Source: Tieghemiomyces parasiticus | Lineage: Eukaryota; Kickxellomycota; Dimargaritomycetes; Dimargaritales; Dimargaritaceae | NCBI GenBank assembly: GCA_027575765.1 | Contig: JANBPT010000669.1 | Coordinates: 1 to 26,621 of the forward strand | DNA length: 26,621 nt | Reading direction: 5' to 3' | Shown here: piece by piece, positions 12,101 through 22,175 of the stretch | Layout of the letters: each line of letters starts with the position of its first letter | How positions within the stretch are numbered: position 1 is the first letter of the stretch | Program-made: the position numbers and the translations under genes | The notes under the pieces: model-generated | The model's database searches: none | Told to the model about the DNA's origin: nothing | Seen by the model: only the letters and a program-made list of their open reading frames with translations

Positions 12101-15100
12101 TGTGTTGAGTGGGGTGACAAGGGGGTGGGCGAGGAGAAACGCGATCACCCTAAAGCCACACCTTTACTTCCCCCCCCCCTCCCCTCGCCTGTCAAGCCGC
12201 CACTACCCGCCGCCAGCGGAGCAAAGTGTACGCGTAAACTGATATTACCCCACCTTCACCCCAGTCCCGCGTGCATTGGTTCTTTGATCCCGTGGCCCAG
12301 CTCGCCATCGACCCTCACCTGCTTTTGAACTTGGGCCATATGGTCGTTGTCCATATCAGAAGGGGAGGGGGAATCGGGTTGAGGCCCACCATGGTCTTCC
12401 AACTTAACCGATGAACGTTCGCTATTGGAATCGCCGCCATTTCTTTTTGGGAAAAGGTGGCTGAGAATATCCGTTGAGATTCTCAATGCGACGCCGTGGA
12501 AGTTTTCTGGGCGGGTGACAAAACTGACCCGCCTTGGATGCCAAGGACAGCTCGGCCGAGGAGAATGGACTACACCAAGGCGTGAGTGTGGGTAGGGTGG
12601 AATGTTTAGTCCCCATTGGGAATCGACCCATCCTACAGAGCTTTTGTCGTAGCGCGAAGGAAACCCGCAGCTCCTCACTAAACATTTAATAAATTTCAAG
12701 AACAAACAAGTGAGTGTATTTCCTCTGCACCGTGCCGGCGCTTAGGCAGTCCGCAAGGTCGAATAGGGAATGGGGGCGCTGACCTTAAAGGATAGGCGGC
12801 TGAAGGCTACTGCGGTGGCTCGGCCCCGTAGGCTCTTATCCATCGTTACGCGACTGAAAAGCAGACCGCTGCGGGAGACCTTATGTTACAACCCAGCGAA
12901 TTAGTCGCTAAGGTATGCCGGCCGCATTGAGCACCCCGTGTTTGGTGCCCTCTACCGCGTTTCCTTGCCTTAAACCAAATAGGACTCACGTATAGCGTCG
13001 ATCACGGTGGCTAATGCGTGTTCGCCCTACTTTGGACACCATGAGGTGACAGTGCTGAAAAAGTAAACCGTGGTCCCGTAGCGGTTTGACCTTTCCTCGG
13101 ACGATAACAATGAACGAGGAATCACCTGCTGTACCCCGGCCAACCCGTTCCGTCCGACTTGTTTGTGCGCGTGATCGCGGTTTGGTTGAACGTTACGAAC
13201 TCTTTCTTGATGTTTAGCCATTTTACTATTTCCAAGTGGCATGGCCAGGGTTTTGTACACCAAGCCAGTTAGCGTGGGGGTGTAAGGCCTGATTGTCTGG
13301 CATAGCCTAAAGCCACTTTTTCCCACCCTAATATAGCCGCAATGCTCTTTTCACCGCCCATCGACGACGACCCCGCCTAGGGTGCCTTCTAAATCAGCTC
13401 GAAGGGGACGGGGAATCGGGTGATCTGCTGCGTAACCACGGCATATAAACTATTAGTAGCGGGTCCCTGGGTAATCAGAAGGTTTCCCGTGCGGGTTATT
13501 TCACTTTGCAACGCGTGATCAGCGCAGTTAATTAGAAGGTTGGATCCCCACCTTCGCGTGCGGAATTAGAATATTGTCAAATCAGTACTGATGACACCCT
13601 CTTTCCATCGAGTAATACAGTCACGAACCCAAATAACTGATCACTGTGTCTTTATAGGTTGGAGGTTTACATCGACGCTTCGTGGCGTTCCAATAGTGAT
13701 ATGGTGCTCTGAGGATGGGATACGGCGACACCTCAGCCATGGTGCTTCCTCACTTTCGCATATCTACCTACGTCCTGTTTCGTGGTATGAGTGAAGACGA
13801 GTCGGGACGATCAGCGGTCGCTGCCCTGGTAGAGGTTGTGTATTCCCGTCCTCTGTCCCACCCTGGTCATTCACGCAGCAGTGAAACGCGGGCCGATATA
13901 TTACGCTTCCGCTCGAGATTTCTTCCAGTTAATGAGAAGTATCCAATGGTTTGTTTGGCAGCGTATCCTTATTCATCGGCCGATTCTCCACTCCCCTTCC
14001 CTGTTCTGGAACCAGGAGCTGGCCAACCCAGTGCCATCAACACGAGGGGGTATACCAGGCGCTGGCGCGCAGACACAAGGCTACCACAATCCATCTGGCT
14101 TATAAACGGAATAGTGGCAATCCAAGCCTTACGTTGATCCTCGCCCAGTCATCGTATTTCTTTTCCCCCGACCCCGTCGAGTGGCATACTGTAACCACCT
14201 ACGGGTCACCGTGGCGCTTGAACCCGGAACCTTTCCCTTCCACGTTACTTAATATGGTGATAGTACATTGCGAAACGATTACTGGCTTGGTCGGGGCAGT
14301 AGAGTATTGGATTCGGCAATGGAGCTGGGGTGGCCAGCGACGGGTCTGTCGAGGCCTGCCACCAGATGCTCCGGTCAAGAGGGCTTCTCCGCGGAAAGCA
14401 ACGGCCTCGATGAGTCACCAGTGGGGACGGAGGCCAGCATAGCCTAGGAATTAATTTCATGTCTGCCACCCAGCGGGGGGGTCCTTCTGGTTTGGACGGC
14501 CCATGCTCGACCCGACTACTTCCGGCCATCATGTATAGTCATAGGACTATTCTGACTCGGGCCTTGCGAGCCTAGAGGGTCACGAAAGCAAATTGTGAAC
14601 GAGCCCCGTCATAGCTGCAGCTGACCCGGCGCCGCTGAGGCTACCAAGAGTGGGCTTCAATCCAGCCCATCGGACACATCCACGCATTCTCCGTTTATAC
14701 GCTGGTGCAGGGGGAGAATGCGGGAATACGGCGCGTCCGTCCCACCACTATCGCTGGGATACGATGGGAAACGTTGCTGGTCACCTGTGAAGGGGGCGGC
14801 GGTGATTATAATGGTTAGCCCATTGTGTGCATCCGATCCAGATACCAAGTTCACCCCCCCCCCACTGTACTTTCCTCACCGACCACCCTCGTTGGATGGA
14901 CTCACGGCACCCCTGGTGAAACAAACATTGACATATTGGTGGCCACGACGAGGCGGCGGTGTCAGGCTGGTCAAACAAAAGGAGATCCATCAACCCACAC
15001 GACACGTCCCAAATCACGCTCGTCTCCCACGTTGCTATTGGTCGAGCCATTCACAAGGCATTGCCCCGGCTCATATGGTCCAACCACCTCAGTATCCTTG

Positions 15101-16026
15101 TTTTGTGCAATTATACCCAATTTAACCCTCTTGTGATAGGTGGTCGTTTAGCTTACTGCCATGTTTCTAAGCACCCCTATTTTTTTATTTAGGCGGCGAA
15201 TCAAGACCTCGCCGGGGATACCCCGTCCTTGTGTCTCCCATCCGTTCAACGTGATGGTGTCATGACCATGGCAACCCAGGTCAATAGGGGTGTAACTTGG
15301 ATGGTCAACTGGCTCCAAACACGGGCGAGAGGCGTCAGCCGATGGCCTTACCAACGCCAACCAGCCTTAGCCGAGGAGGAATATGCGGGTGAGTGTTTGC
15401 AGGCGCCTCTTGGGTCGCCGGAAGGTCCGGCCATTCCCTGGCATCTGCTTGGCACCTTCCTTCTTTGACCAGTATGCGTCCTCTGCGGGATATTCCTCTT
15501 GCGGCCAGGCCATACTGTAACCCCACCCTCCCAAATGCCACAGAAATCTTGACCACGCATACTGGCCTCAACCGCATGAAGCGACAATTGAAGACCAGTA
15601 GCCGGTCCGGAAGCTGGCGTTAATCTATTGAACCAGACCCCCCTTAGTAACCTTGTGTACAAGCGTCGCAGGCGGCGGAGCCTATTCGCGCGTACGCAAT
15701 GGAGCCGGTAACATTACAGTAACCATACTCAACGCAACCATACCGGCGGCTCAGCTTATAGTTGACATCACACCTGGTGGGTGTCGTGGCGACAGACGAA
15801 GGGAGGTGCTTTGACCCGATTTTACAGAAGTGATTACAGAGCGGCTTCCATTACACATACACAAAGGGGATGAAAGAGAGAGAGAGGGCAGTAAGATACG
15901 GACCTCGCCCCCCTAGTGAACAGCAACCTGCACTGCTAGAGTCTGGACAGGATTGGATTTGCCACCGTGTGTCCGCTGGTAAAGAGAAACTGGAAACCCT
16001 TCGCCACCACCCTCATCGCGAGAATA
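9184..16026. other. Gene-poor block of 6.8 kb between tafazzin and ALG7
   Basis: No gene recognised. Open frames exist but overlap in several frames and carry no motif I know: plus 10837-11235; minus 11768-12148; minus 12256-12705, whose stretch near 12310-12450 is Ser/Asp-rich and protein-like but without host codon bias; plus 13715-14137 and 13951-14442; plus 15229-15468. A 33-codon frame at 9722-9823 (plus, starts MAVLGNQPFPYHP) does have GC-rich third positions. C/G homopolymer runs occur at 10167-10176, 11563-11573, 12046-12053, 12170-12179 and 14854-14863, and a GA repeat at about 15874-15887. No LTR, transposase, reverse transcriptase or tRNA signature was seen. Confidence 0.5.
12256..12705 (-). 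CDS. Unrecognised open reading frame, doubtful
   Basis: A 149-codon frame. The C-terminal half reads as a hydrophilic Ser/Asp-rich segment (SERSSVKLEDHGGPQPDSP, then DMDNDHMAQVQKQ) followed by GTGAGG, which could be a splice donor just after the last Gln. Against it: codon use is not GC3-rich like the seven real genes, no family is recognised, and no flanking exons could be joined. It may be a fragment of a decayed gene or chance. Confidence 0.15.
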   Translation of the reverse strand: MFLKFIKCLVRSCGFPSRYDKSSVGWVDSQWGLNIPPYPHSRLGVVHSPRPSCPWHPRRVSFVTRPENFHGVALRISTDILSHLFPKRNGGDSNSERSSVKLEDHGGPQPDSPSPSDMDNDHMAQVQKQVRVDGELGHGIKEPMHAGLG

Positions 16027-17817
16027 CTAGTAGAGAAACGTGACTAACTGGTAGCGGACGGTAAAGGCCGCCACGCTACCAAATACTTGAAGGGCAACGA
16101 CTAGAGCGGCCAGGTGGTTCTCGGGTAGCGGCCCGCAGTGTACGAGCAACAAATTGAGTAAGGTCAAATTGCTCACGCGGAGAGGTGTCCCGGCGTCGTC
16201 GGTGGCCACCCGGACCAGGCGGAAACGCGCGAGGGTACGCACGACAGCAAGACCCGTCGGGGTGGCCGTAGCGAGCGAAGCATCGCTAGGTTCGAGGCGA
16301 CCGGTGGCCGGGTTTAGTCTGGCAAGGGTATGGGGGGAGGATACGTATGGCCTCGCCCGGCTGGGGCTGGTTAGAATACGGCATAACGAGTGCAAAGGGT
16401 CGGAGATATTTAGCCAGGATGGGCCCCCCTTACTTACACGCCCATCCATGTGATGGGAGTAACTTACCGCGGCATACGGTGGCGTGGGCACGGTACCAAG
16501 CGAAAGAGCTGCGGGGCTGAGTAGATAAAATTGAATATCTGGGGGATAAAGAAGAGCAGCAGGGTCTTGCTGAAGTGGCCAATGATCCCCACCACCGCAA
16601 ATGTCATGCCCGCAAAGTAACAGTATGTGTCGCCCACGAAGACCCGCGCCGGGTACCAATTGTGCCACAAGAGCGCCGTCGTTACCGCGATGAAAGGCAG
16701 TATGAAGTAGAGCGAGAATAGGTGCACCTCGGCGGCGGGCCGGTCGGGCCCGTTGACATAGAGAAGATCGTTGGCGGCCACGGAGAGGGCAATCACCAGG
16801 GACTGGCCCGCCTCCACGCCATTAATTCCCGCCAGGATATTGATGGAATTGGTGCAGAAGATGGCCAGCATCGCAATGTACACGTAGTATAGTATACCTG
16901 TAAATGCGGGGAAGGCGTGTGAGCGAATGAGAGTTAGCCGGCGGGGTGAAAGGGAGGGACCCGACGGCGGCTGGGATACCGACCAGGCCAAGTAAGCGCA
17001 ACCGGGTAAATGTGCTTACCAATGTCCAAGATACGACCCAGGATCGGCCGCAGCGGGATAGGCAAGACCACGTAAGTGATGCCATCGGATAGATAGTAGC
17101 CCATGAGTAGTGGAATCGACGCCACGGTGGGCATGACGAGTTTATAACGCCAGCGGATATCAAACACGTCGTCGGCAAATCCTAGGAATACCATGCTTTG
17201 TAGGCACAGCAGTGCCGCTAGAAATTCGCCCAGCTGAAACGGCCAGACGAAGGGGAAACAGCAAGGGAGGGGTGATGTCAGTCAACCGACAGTTTGGACG
17301 GCTGCAAATAGCTTATAATTAATAGAGGTAGAGATTTTGGAAACGAACTTACCCGTTGGAAGGGAAATGTGCGCAGAGACAACACTGCAGGCTCGGCGGG
17401 AAACCACTGCCGGAAGGGGAAAGGGATAAACAGGAATAGGCATATCAGGTAGAGCGTGGCCGCAATGATACCCAAACTTTCCGGGCTGGTGGGCGGAGTC
17501 AGATGGCGGGATGGTGAAGCCGAGAGTTATTGAGGGCTGGGCGAAGTTGAGGTGCCAGGAGCGAGCGCTCGTACCGGTGCCGAAGTGGAGCCCAGGCGGC
17601 CGACTTACATGATGGGCTGGTGGGCCTTGTTCACGTCTTTGCCCGAGAGGCCGGCCGCTACAAACCGGTCGGCGACGGCGGGTATCAGGCGCCAGGTCAG
17701 TAGTCCCGTCAGGACGGCGAGGTAGGTGGATATAGCCAGAGGGTCATTGGTGGCGCGGGTCAAGACGGCTAGGCCCAACACGGCGGGCGCCGTCCAGAGG
17801 ACGGTGGTGGTACTCAT
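16027..17817 (-). CDS. ALG7: UDP-GlcNAc:dolichyl-phosphate GlcNAc-1-phosphate transferase (Alg7/DPAGT1)
   Basis: First enzyme of dolichol-linked N-glycan assembly at the ER membrane and the target of tunicamycin. Five exons: 17817-17609, 17485-17353, 17233-17020, 16897-16468 and 16318-16027, together 425 residues, each with a GTAAG donor and CAG acceptor and all junctions in frame. The junctions rebuild family motifs: HQPI + IPESLGI, DIG + [15 protein letters not shown] + LNPATGR. Diagnostic residues: [12 protein letters not shown] with Asp135/Asp136, [13 protein letters not shown] at 205-217, RVFVGDT with Asp275, and PCPRHRMPR at 321-329. Many hydrophobic segments agree with the multi-pass topology. 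The C-terminal NLTLLNLLL and VRYQLV segments match the family end. The start MSTTTVLW is the first Met of exon 1 in a short hydrophobic lead; length is normal. It lies downstream of DNM1 on the same strand with 674 bases between. Confidence 0.96.
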
Positions 17818-18491
17818 CGGCAGGGAGGGGGGGAGAACGCAGTGCGCAAGGGACGGAAAATGGGAGTAGGACGGTAACAGTCTAATGGGCTGTTGCTTTG
17901 CAATCGCGGCGGCGGGGCATCGCGAATGGGGTTGGAGAGTAGCACATGGGACCAACGTGGGCTCAGGGAGCGGATGACGGTTACTAGAACAGGCGGAGAC
18001 GACAGGTTCCCAATGAAGACAGGGCCCGGACCCTGCGGACAGGCAGCCGAACGGCGTGAAAGGTGGAACCCGCCTCCCGCAGCGGCCGTTGGTAGCCTGT
18101 CGAGTGGAAGGGCTACGTGCTGGTGGGGAGATTACCCTCAACCTCCTCCCTACGGATGGGCGTGGAGACTCCACTCTACCCGAAGTTCTGCCAGAGGCCA
18201 ATGGGTTTGGGTTATGGTAGATGATCTTTATTACACCTGCCCATTACGAGCTGCCGATTTAACAAGCCTTGCGGCACAAAAGCCTGAACTACACGGGTAG
18301 ACTGAGGTGTGTATTTGGCACGGTAACAATTGAACAAGAAACCGTCGAGAAATGGCCCACTAGCAAAAGCCCCATGCCGTCGATTACATTGGCACCGAGC
18401 TGGAGCTCTCCGCAAGTCACTTGGTTATCCAAGCCCCCAGAAGCGTAATGATGAGAAGGACAGGGCTGGGGCCCGTCGCCGACTGGACCAT
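17818..18491. other. Intergenic region between DNM1 and ALG7
   Basis: 674 bases between the DNM1 stop and the ALG7 start, both on the minus strand, so it holds the DNM1 3' UTR and the ALG7 promoter. A minus-strand AATAAA lies at 18227-18232. ORFs here (for example plus 17893-18300) show no recognisable content. Confidence 0.5.
18227..18232 (-). terminator. Possible polyadenylation signal of DNM1
   Basis: AATAAA on the minus strand about 260 bases after the DNM1 stop codon. Fungal poly(A) signals are loose, so this is only suggestive. Confidence 0.25.
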
Positions 18492-20865
18492 TTATGGCGT
18501 TTCGCTCACAATGGCAAAGGCCTTTCGGTACACTTCCAGCATGGATTCGCACTTGTTGCGCTCGGCAATCAGGGCCTCGTCCTCTTGCAGTAACTCCTCC
18601 ATCAATGAGTCCTTATAGAGCGTCTCCACCAGCCGGTTCTGCAGTACGTCCCGCGTGTGGTTGACGAGCAGGTGCATGATGGCTTTGGGCACGAGGTCCT
18701 GGGTGGACTTGCGGACGATGCCAAAGTAGGACGTGATGAGGGACCGGATGAGTTCGGTCTCGAGCTGATCTCGGTCACCCCCCAACGTCGGCTCGGGGTC
18801 CAGCAGGGCCCCGGGGACGTCGCCGGCCGCCTCCTTCATTCGACTGGGCAGGGGCAGGCTGGGCCGCTTGGCATCGTCGGGCAATATCAGCGCGTCGGCC
18901 CGGGTGCCGCCACCAAAGAAGTAGTTGAGTAGTTTGTCGCCCTGAGGCGGGGCCCCGCTGAAGGGGGCGTGCGACAGGGACGCGCGTACGCTGGCCGCCG
19001 ATTGGGGACGCCGCGGGCGAGACAGGGACCCCCGGTGGCCGGGCAGGCGGCCGCGACCCACGACTGGCCCCACCGAGTCCGTGTCGCTGATCTCCGGGTC
19101 GTCCAGTGGACGGGAGGCGTCGGCAGCGACCTCGCGGCGTTGGGCCTCGGCCTTGCGCTGCAATTCGGCCAGGGCGCCGGCCCCGCCTATGAAGTCTGGG
19201 TGGTTGGTGTTAATGTAGGACCGCTGGATGCTGATTAGGCTCTCCACGTAGGACGCGGTGGGCGCAACACGTTCGCGCAGGAGGTCGGAAACCACTTCGA
19301 TCAGCTTGGCGTACAATTTGGGATACTTGCGGAGCTCCTTACTGCCGCAGTGCTGACCGATTTTCATGAGCTCCTCGTAGGCCAGCTGCACGCAGCGCTG
19401 GCTGGGCGGCTCCAGGCACTTGATTTGGGGCTTGACCAGGAGCTCAAAGGCCAATTCGGGGACAAACAGGGACGGGCGGGGCCCCGTGGAGTTGCGGATG
19501 GCGGTCCGAATGTCATGATCGGTAAGATTGGCGCAGGGATTGATGCTGTCCAGGGCAGACCCGAACACCCCGTTGAAGATGTAGTAGAGGTGGGCACCGC
19601 CGCAGAGCTCGGCGGGCCCCAACTCAGCGGCCCCGGTCCCTTCGATGGAGGCGTTGTACTGGTTGGCAAACTGGGTCAGTAGGCGCAGGAAGAGTGATGT
19701 GCGATTGACCTGGCTCGACAGGGCTGGCGCGCCGTAGGAGGCCAGCTCGGCCTCGGTCTGGCTGATGAGGGCATTGATTTTGGTCTTGATATCGGGCAGA
19801 CGTTCGCGGATGTGGTTCATGAGCAACTGGTTGAGGATCTGGGACAGATGAGCAGTACCGCAGCGGGCAGCGATGGCTCGGTAGACGGGGTGGGTGCGGA
19901 AAAACTCACGCTCGAAGCGAAGCGCCTCCTGGATAGGCTTGGCAGCTAGGGTGTCCTGCTGGCTGCGGTTGACCACGCCCACGAAACCCAGGCGCAGCGG
20001 AAACACATGGCCAGTGAGAATGTCCAGGGCGTTGGTGCCCACGTCCATCAAGTCGATCTTGGTCACTACGCCCAACGTGCGCTTGCCGTCTGGGTCCACC
20101 TCGCGGGCCAGCTTAAGGCTCTCCGAATTGACCAGGTCGACGTTGGCTGGGCTCACGGCGAGAATGACGCTATTGGGCTTGTTAATGTACTCCATGACTA
20201 GGTCGTGGGTCTGGATCTCAATATCCCCGGGCTGGTCGCCCACCGGAAGCTTCGTCAGGCCCGGAAGGTCCACCAGGGTGAGGTTGAGCACGTGCGGAGA
20301 GGTGATTTTAAGGTGGATGGGCGTCCGACAAATCCCCTTGTTGGCACCAGCCAAACGCTCGGTCTCGCGCTGAATCTCCTGGCGTACCTCGCCAAAGTCG
20401 GAAAACTGTCGGTCGGGTAGGTGGAGAAACTGGGCCCGCTCAGGGAGTTCCTCCTCGGAGTCGGCCGGTTCGTCACCGACAGGCGGGCGGCGTGAGGGCT
20501 TCCGCTTGGGCACGTTGACCAGTTGGAGGACCAGAGGGCGGCGGGTGACGATCCCGGTACCGCGCGGGAGGAAGTCACGGCCCACCAGATTTTCAAGGAC
20601 CGAGGACTTGCCCGATGACTGGGACCTGAGGGTGCAGGGAATGAACGGGAAGGGAAAGAATGTGGATTAGGCAGGGTCACGGTGGGGAGAGAGACGGGGA
20701 ACCCGATAGGTCGCGCTCAGTGGAGTCGGCGTGAGCGCAGGGGGGGAGGGCAGGCGAATGGACCACTTACCCTACCACCACGATCTGCGGCAGATCGATC
20801 TGGTCGTGGCCCACCGTGTTGAACACGTCCTGGAGTCGGTTGACTACGGGAATGAGGTCGTCCAT
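18492..20865 (-). CDS. DNM1: Dynamin-related GTPase, Dnm1/Drp1 type, mitochondrial and peroxisomal fission
   Basis: Large GTPase that assembles on mitochondria and peroxisomes to divide them. Two exons, 20865-20771 and 20625-18492, give 742 residues; the 145-base intron interrupts the P-loop codon itself, and splicing produces [12 protein letters not shown] with Lys38/Ser39. Other GTPase motifs: G3 DLPG at 151-154, G4 TKID at 220-223, G5 VNRSQ at 250-254. The wording [18 protein letters not shown] and [10 protein letters not shown] is the Dnm1/Drp1 form rather than Vps1. After the middle domain comes a low-complexity insert rich in Ser, Arg and Pro (about 510-590) ending in LLNYFFGGG, as in the Dnm1 insert B, then the GTPase effector domain, [20 protein letters not shown], to the end. 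No pleckstrin domain or proline-rich tail, as expected for this class. The start [15 protein letters not shown] is the standard dynamin N-terminus. Confidence 0.96.
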
Positions 20866-21061
20866 GGCGTCGCAGAGTAGAGAAAGACGGGGATGGAGAT
20901 GTAATCGAGAAGGTGGGCGACACTGGGCGGGGAGGGGCGTTGTCAGATTGGAGTGTACAGGCGGTGCCAAGGGCGAGGTCCGAAACGGCCGGGGGGACGG
21001 GGAAGAAGGCTTTATCGGAAGGTGTCGAGGGACGAAAGATGCCTAGATCCCAGCGGATTGG

Positions 21062-21181
21062 CTAAGGCTTGAGATAGTGGAACTGGTCGGCCGGAAGGAG
21101 GAGGGAAGAAGCGGTGGCCACGAAGTAGAAACCGGGAATGGGCGGGTGAGGCGAAGAGCCAGGCGGGAGTAAGGTAGGCAT
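21062..21181 (-). CDS. Short unrecognised exon-like frame, 39 codons
   Basis: The frame runs from ATG at 21181 to TAG and has coding-like third positions (IPGFYFVATASS, then ADQFHYLKP). A CTGCAG acceptor lies just upstream, and a GTGAGT donor about 110 bases further upstream follows an ATG-initiated segment MSTALHLARLSTVRGRG that resembles a mitochondrial presequence. The splice from that segment enters a different frame, however, so no consistent spliced gene results. It may be chance or part of a decayed small gene. Confidence 0.15.
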   Translation of the reverse strand: MPTLLPPGSSPHPPIPGFYFVATASSLLLPADQFHYLKP

Positions 21182-21437
21182 GGTGTATGCTGCAGCAGAG
21201 ACGCCCGCGAGGCGTACCAACTGGGCAGTAGGCTAGTGCCGTCACCAGCGGACAGGGCGAGGGAGGGGGTGGGTGAGGGCTAACGCGCGACTCACTGTAG
21301 CTCAGCCCCACGACCGCGCACAGTTGACAACCGGGCTAGATGAAGGGCGGTTGACATCCCAGCCAACTCGAGGCGTGGAACTAGCGGACAAGTGGAGGGA
21401 GGCAGAGTTGGATTAGTCCTTGGCCTTCCCTTGCCAG

Positions 21438-21867
21438 GTTACCTCCGTCAATCTGCATGGTCAGGGCACCACTGGTTGCTGGCCATGTCGGGCACCCTAG
21501 CGGGCGGGTTAGCTGCAGCGGGGGGGGGCATCCCTTGCCGTTGGTATCAGAAGCGCCACGGCCAGGCCGATATCGCCAACGGCTCCCGCCTGGTGGGTTC
21601 CCTCCGCCACGTGGCCGTTGCCACCAGTACGTACCACCCCTTCCTTTCCTCCCTTGGGCCGAACGAGAGGCCCGCCCCGGCCACCTTCGCCTTTTGAACG
21701 GCCTGCGTACATTGATGTGACTTCAACAGGTGCTGACTTCTAGGCTACGAACCCGCTCTCCTCGCATAAAGTGGCCATCCTCTCCCCCCTCCGGGGTCCT
21801 GCTGAAACCGTGGAGCCAGCCCCTGTTTGATAGCCGAACAATGGCGTTCACCGCCCCGGCGTGCTAA
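21438..21867 (+). pseudogene. Candidate TMEM14-like small membrane protein, frame-broken relic
   Basis: Pieces that fit the TMEM14 family appear in order but in different frames. After a CCAG acceptor at 21436-21437 the plus strand reads GYLRQ; about 25 bases on, another frame reads RAPLVAG; then back in the first frame SGTLAGGLAAAG, interrupted by a nine-G run, and CRWYQKRHGQADIANGSRL. A GTACGT donor follows at 21627 and a CAACAG acceptor ends at 21729; next comes an in-frame stop, while a shifted frame gives RLRTRSPRIKWP and PSGVLL, like the arginine-rich loop and last helix of the family. No intact first exon was found. At least two frame breaks and a stop make a working gene unlikely. The family call rests on pattern memory only. 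Confidence 0.3.
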
Positions 21868-21950
21868 TCAGCCAACGCTATGGCCATACTTTAGGGTGGG
21901 GTCGAAAATAGGCAGCACGCATTGGCAGGGTCCTAATGATGATAATACTA

Positions 21951-21956
21951 TTTATT
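21951..21956 (-). terminator. Possible polyadenylation signal of the URC4-like gene
   Basis: AATAAA on the minus strand about 220 bases after the stop codon at 22176. Suggestive only. Confidence 0.2.
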
Positions 21957-22175
21957 GGCGCTGTAGCACAGAGAACGGTGTGGTTGACGTGAACGTTAGG
22001 GTCAATTGCAAGCGCGGGTCAATGTCAATGAAGTGAGAGAAGCAACCGGACAGGCCAACCGGGTACTGAGCAACGGACTCTGTGTACTACCACGCTTCCG
22101 AGTCACTCGCGGCAACAACCGGCGGATCCAACACTAATCACTCCGAATGGCCTCCCGACACCGCGGGGCAACCTT

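Larger units (their letters stand above)
20866..22175. other. Intergenic region between URC4 and DNM1
   Basis: 1.3 kb. It contains the candidate TMEM14-like relic on the plus strand (21438-21867), a nine-G run at 21520-21528 inside it, a 39-codon minus-strand frame at 21062-21181 (starts MPTLLPPGSSPHPP) and a minus-strand AATAAA at 21951-21956. It must also hold the DNM1 promoter and the URC4-like 3' UTR. Confidence 0.5.

Noticed and set aside
13715..14442. Overlapping plus-strand frames, including a segment HEGVYQALARRH that might recall an integrase zinc-binding region.
   Set aside because: The Cys pair and surrounding integrase or reverse transcriptase motifs are absent and no terminal repeats flank the region.
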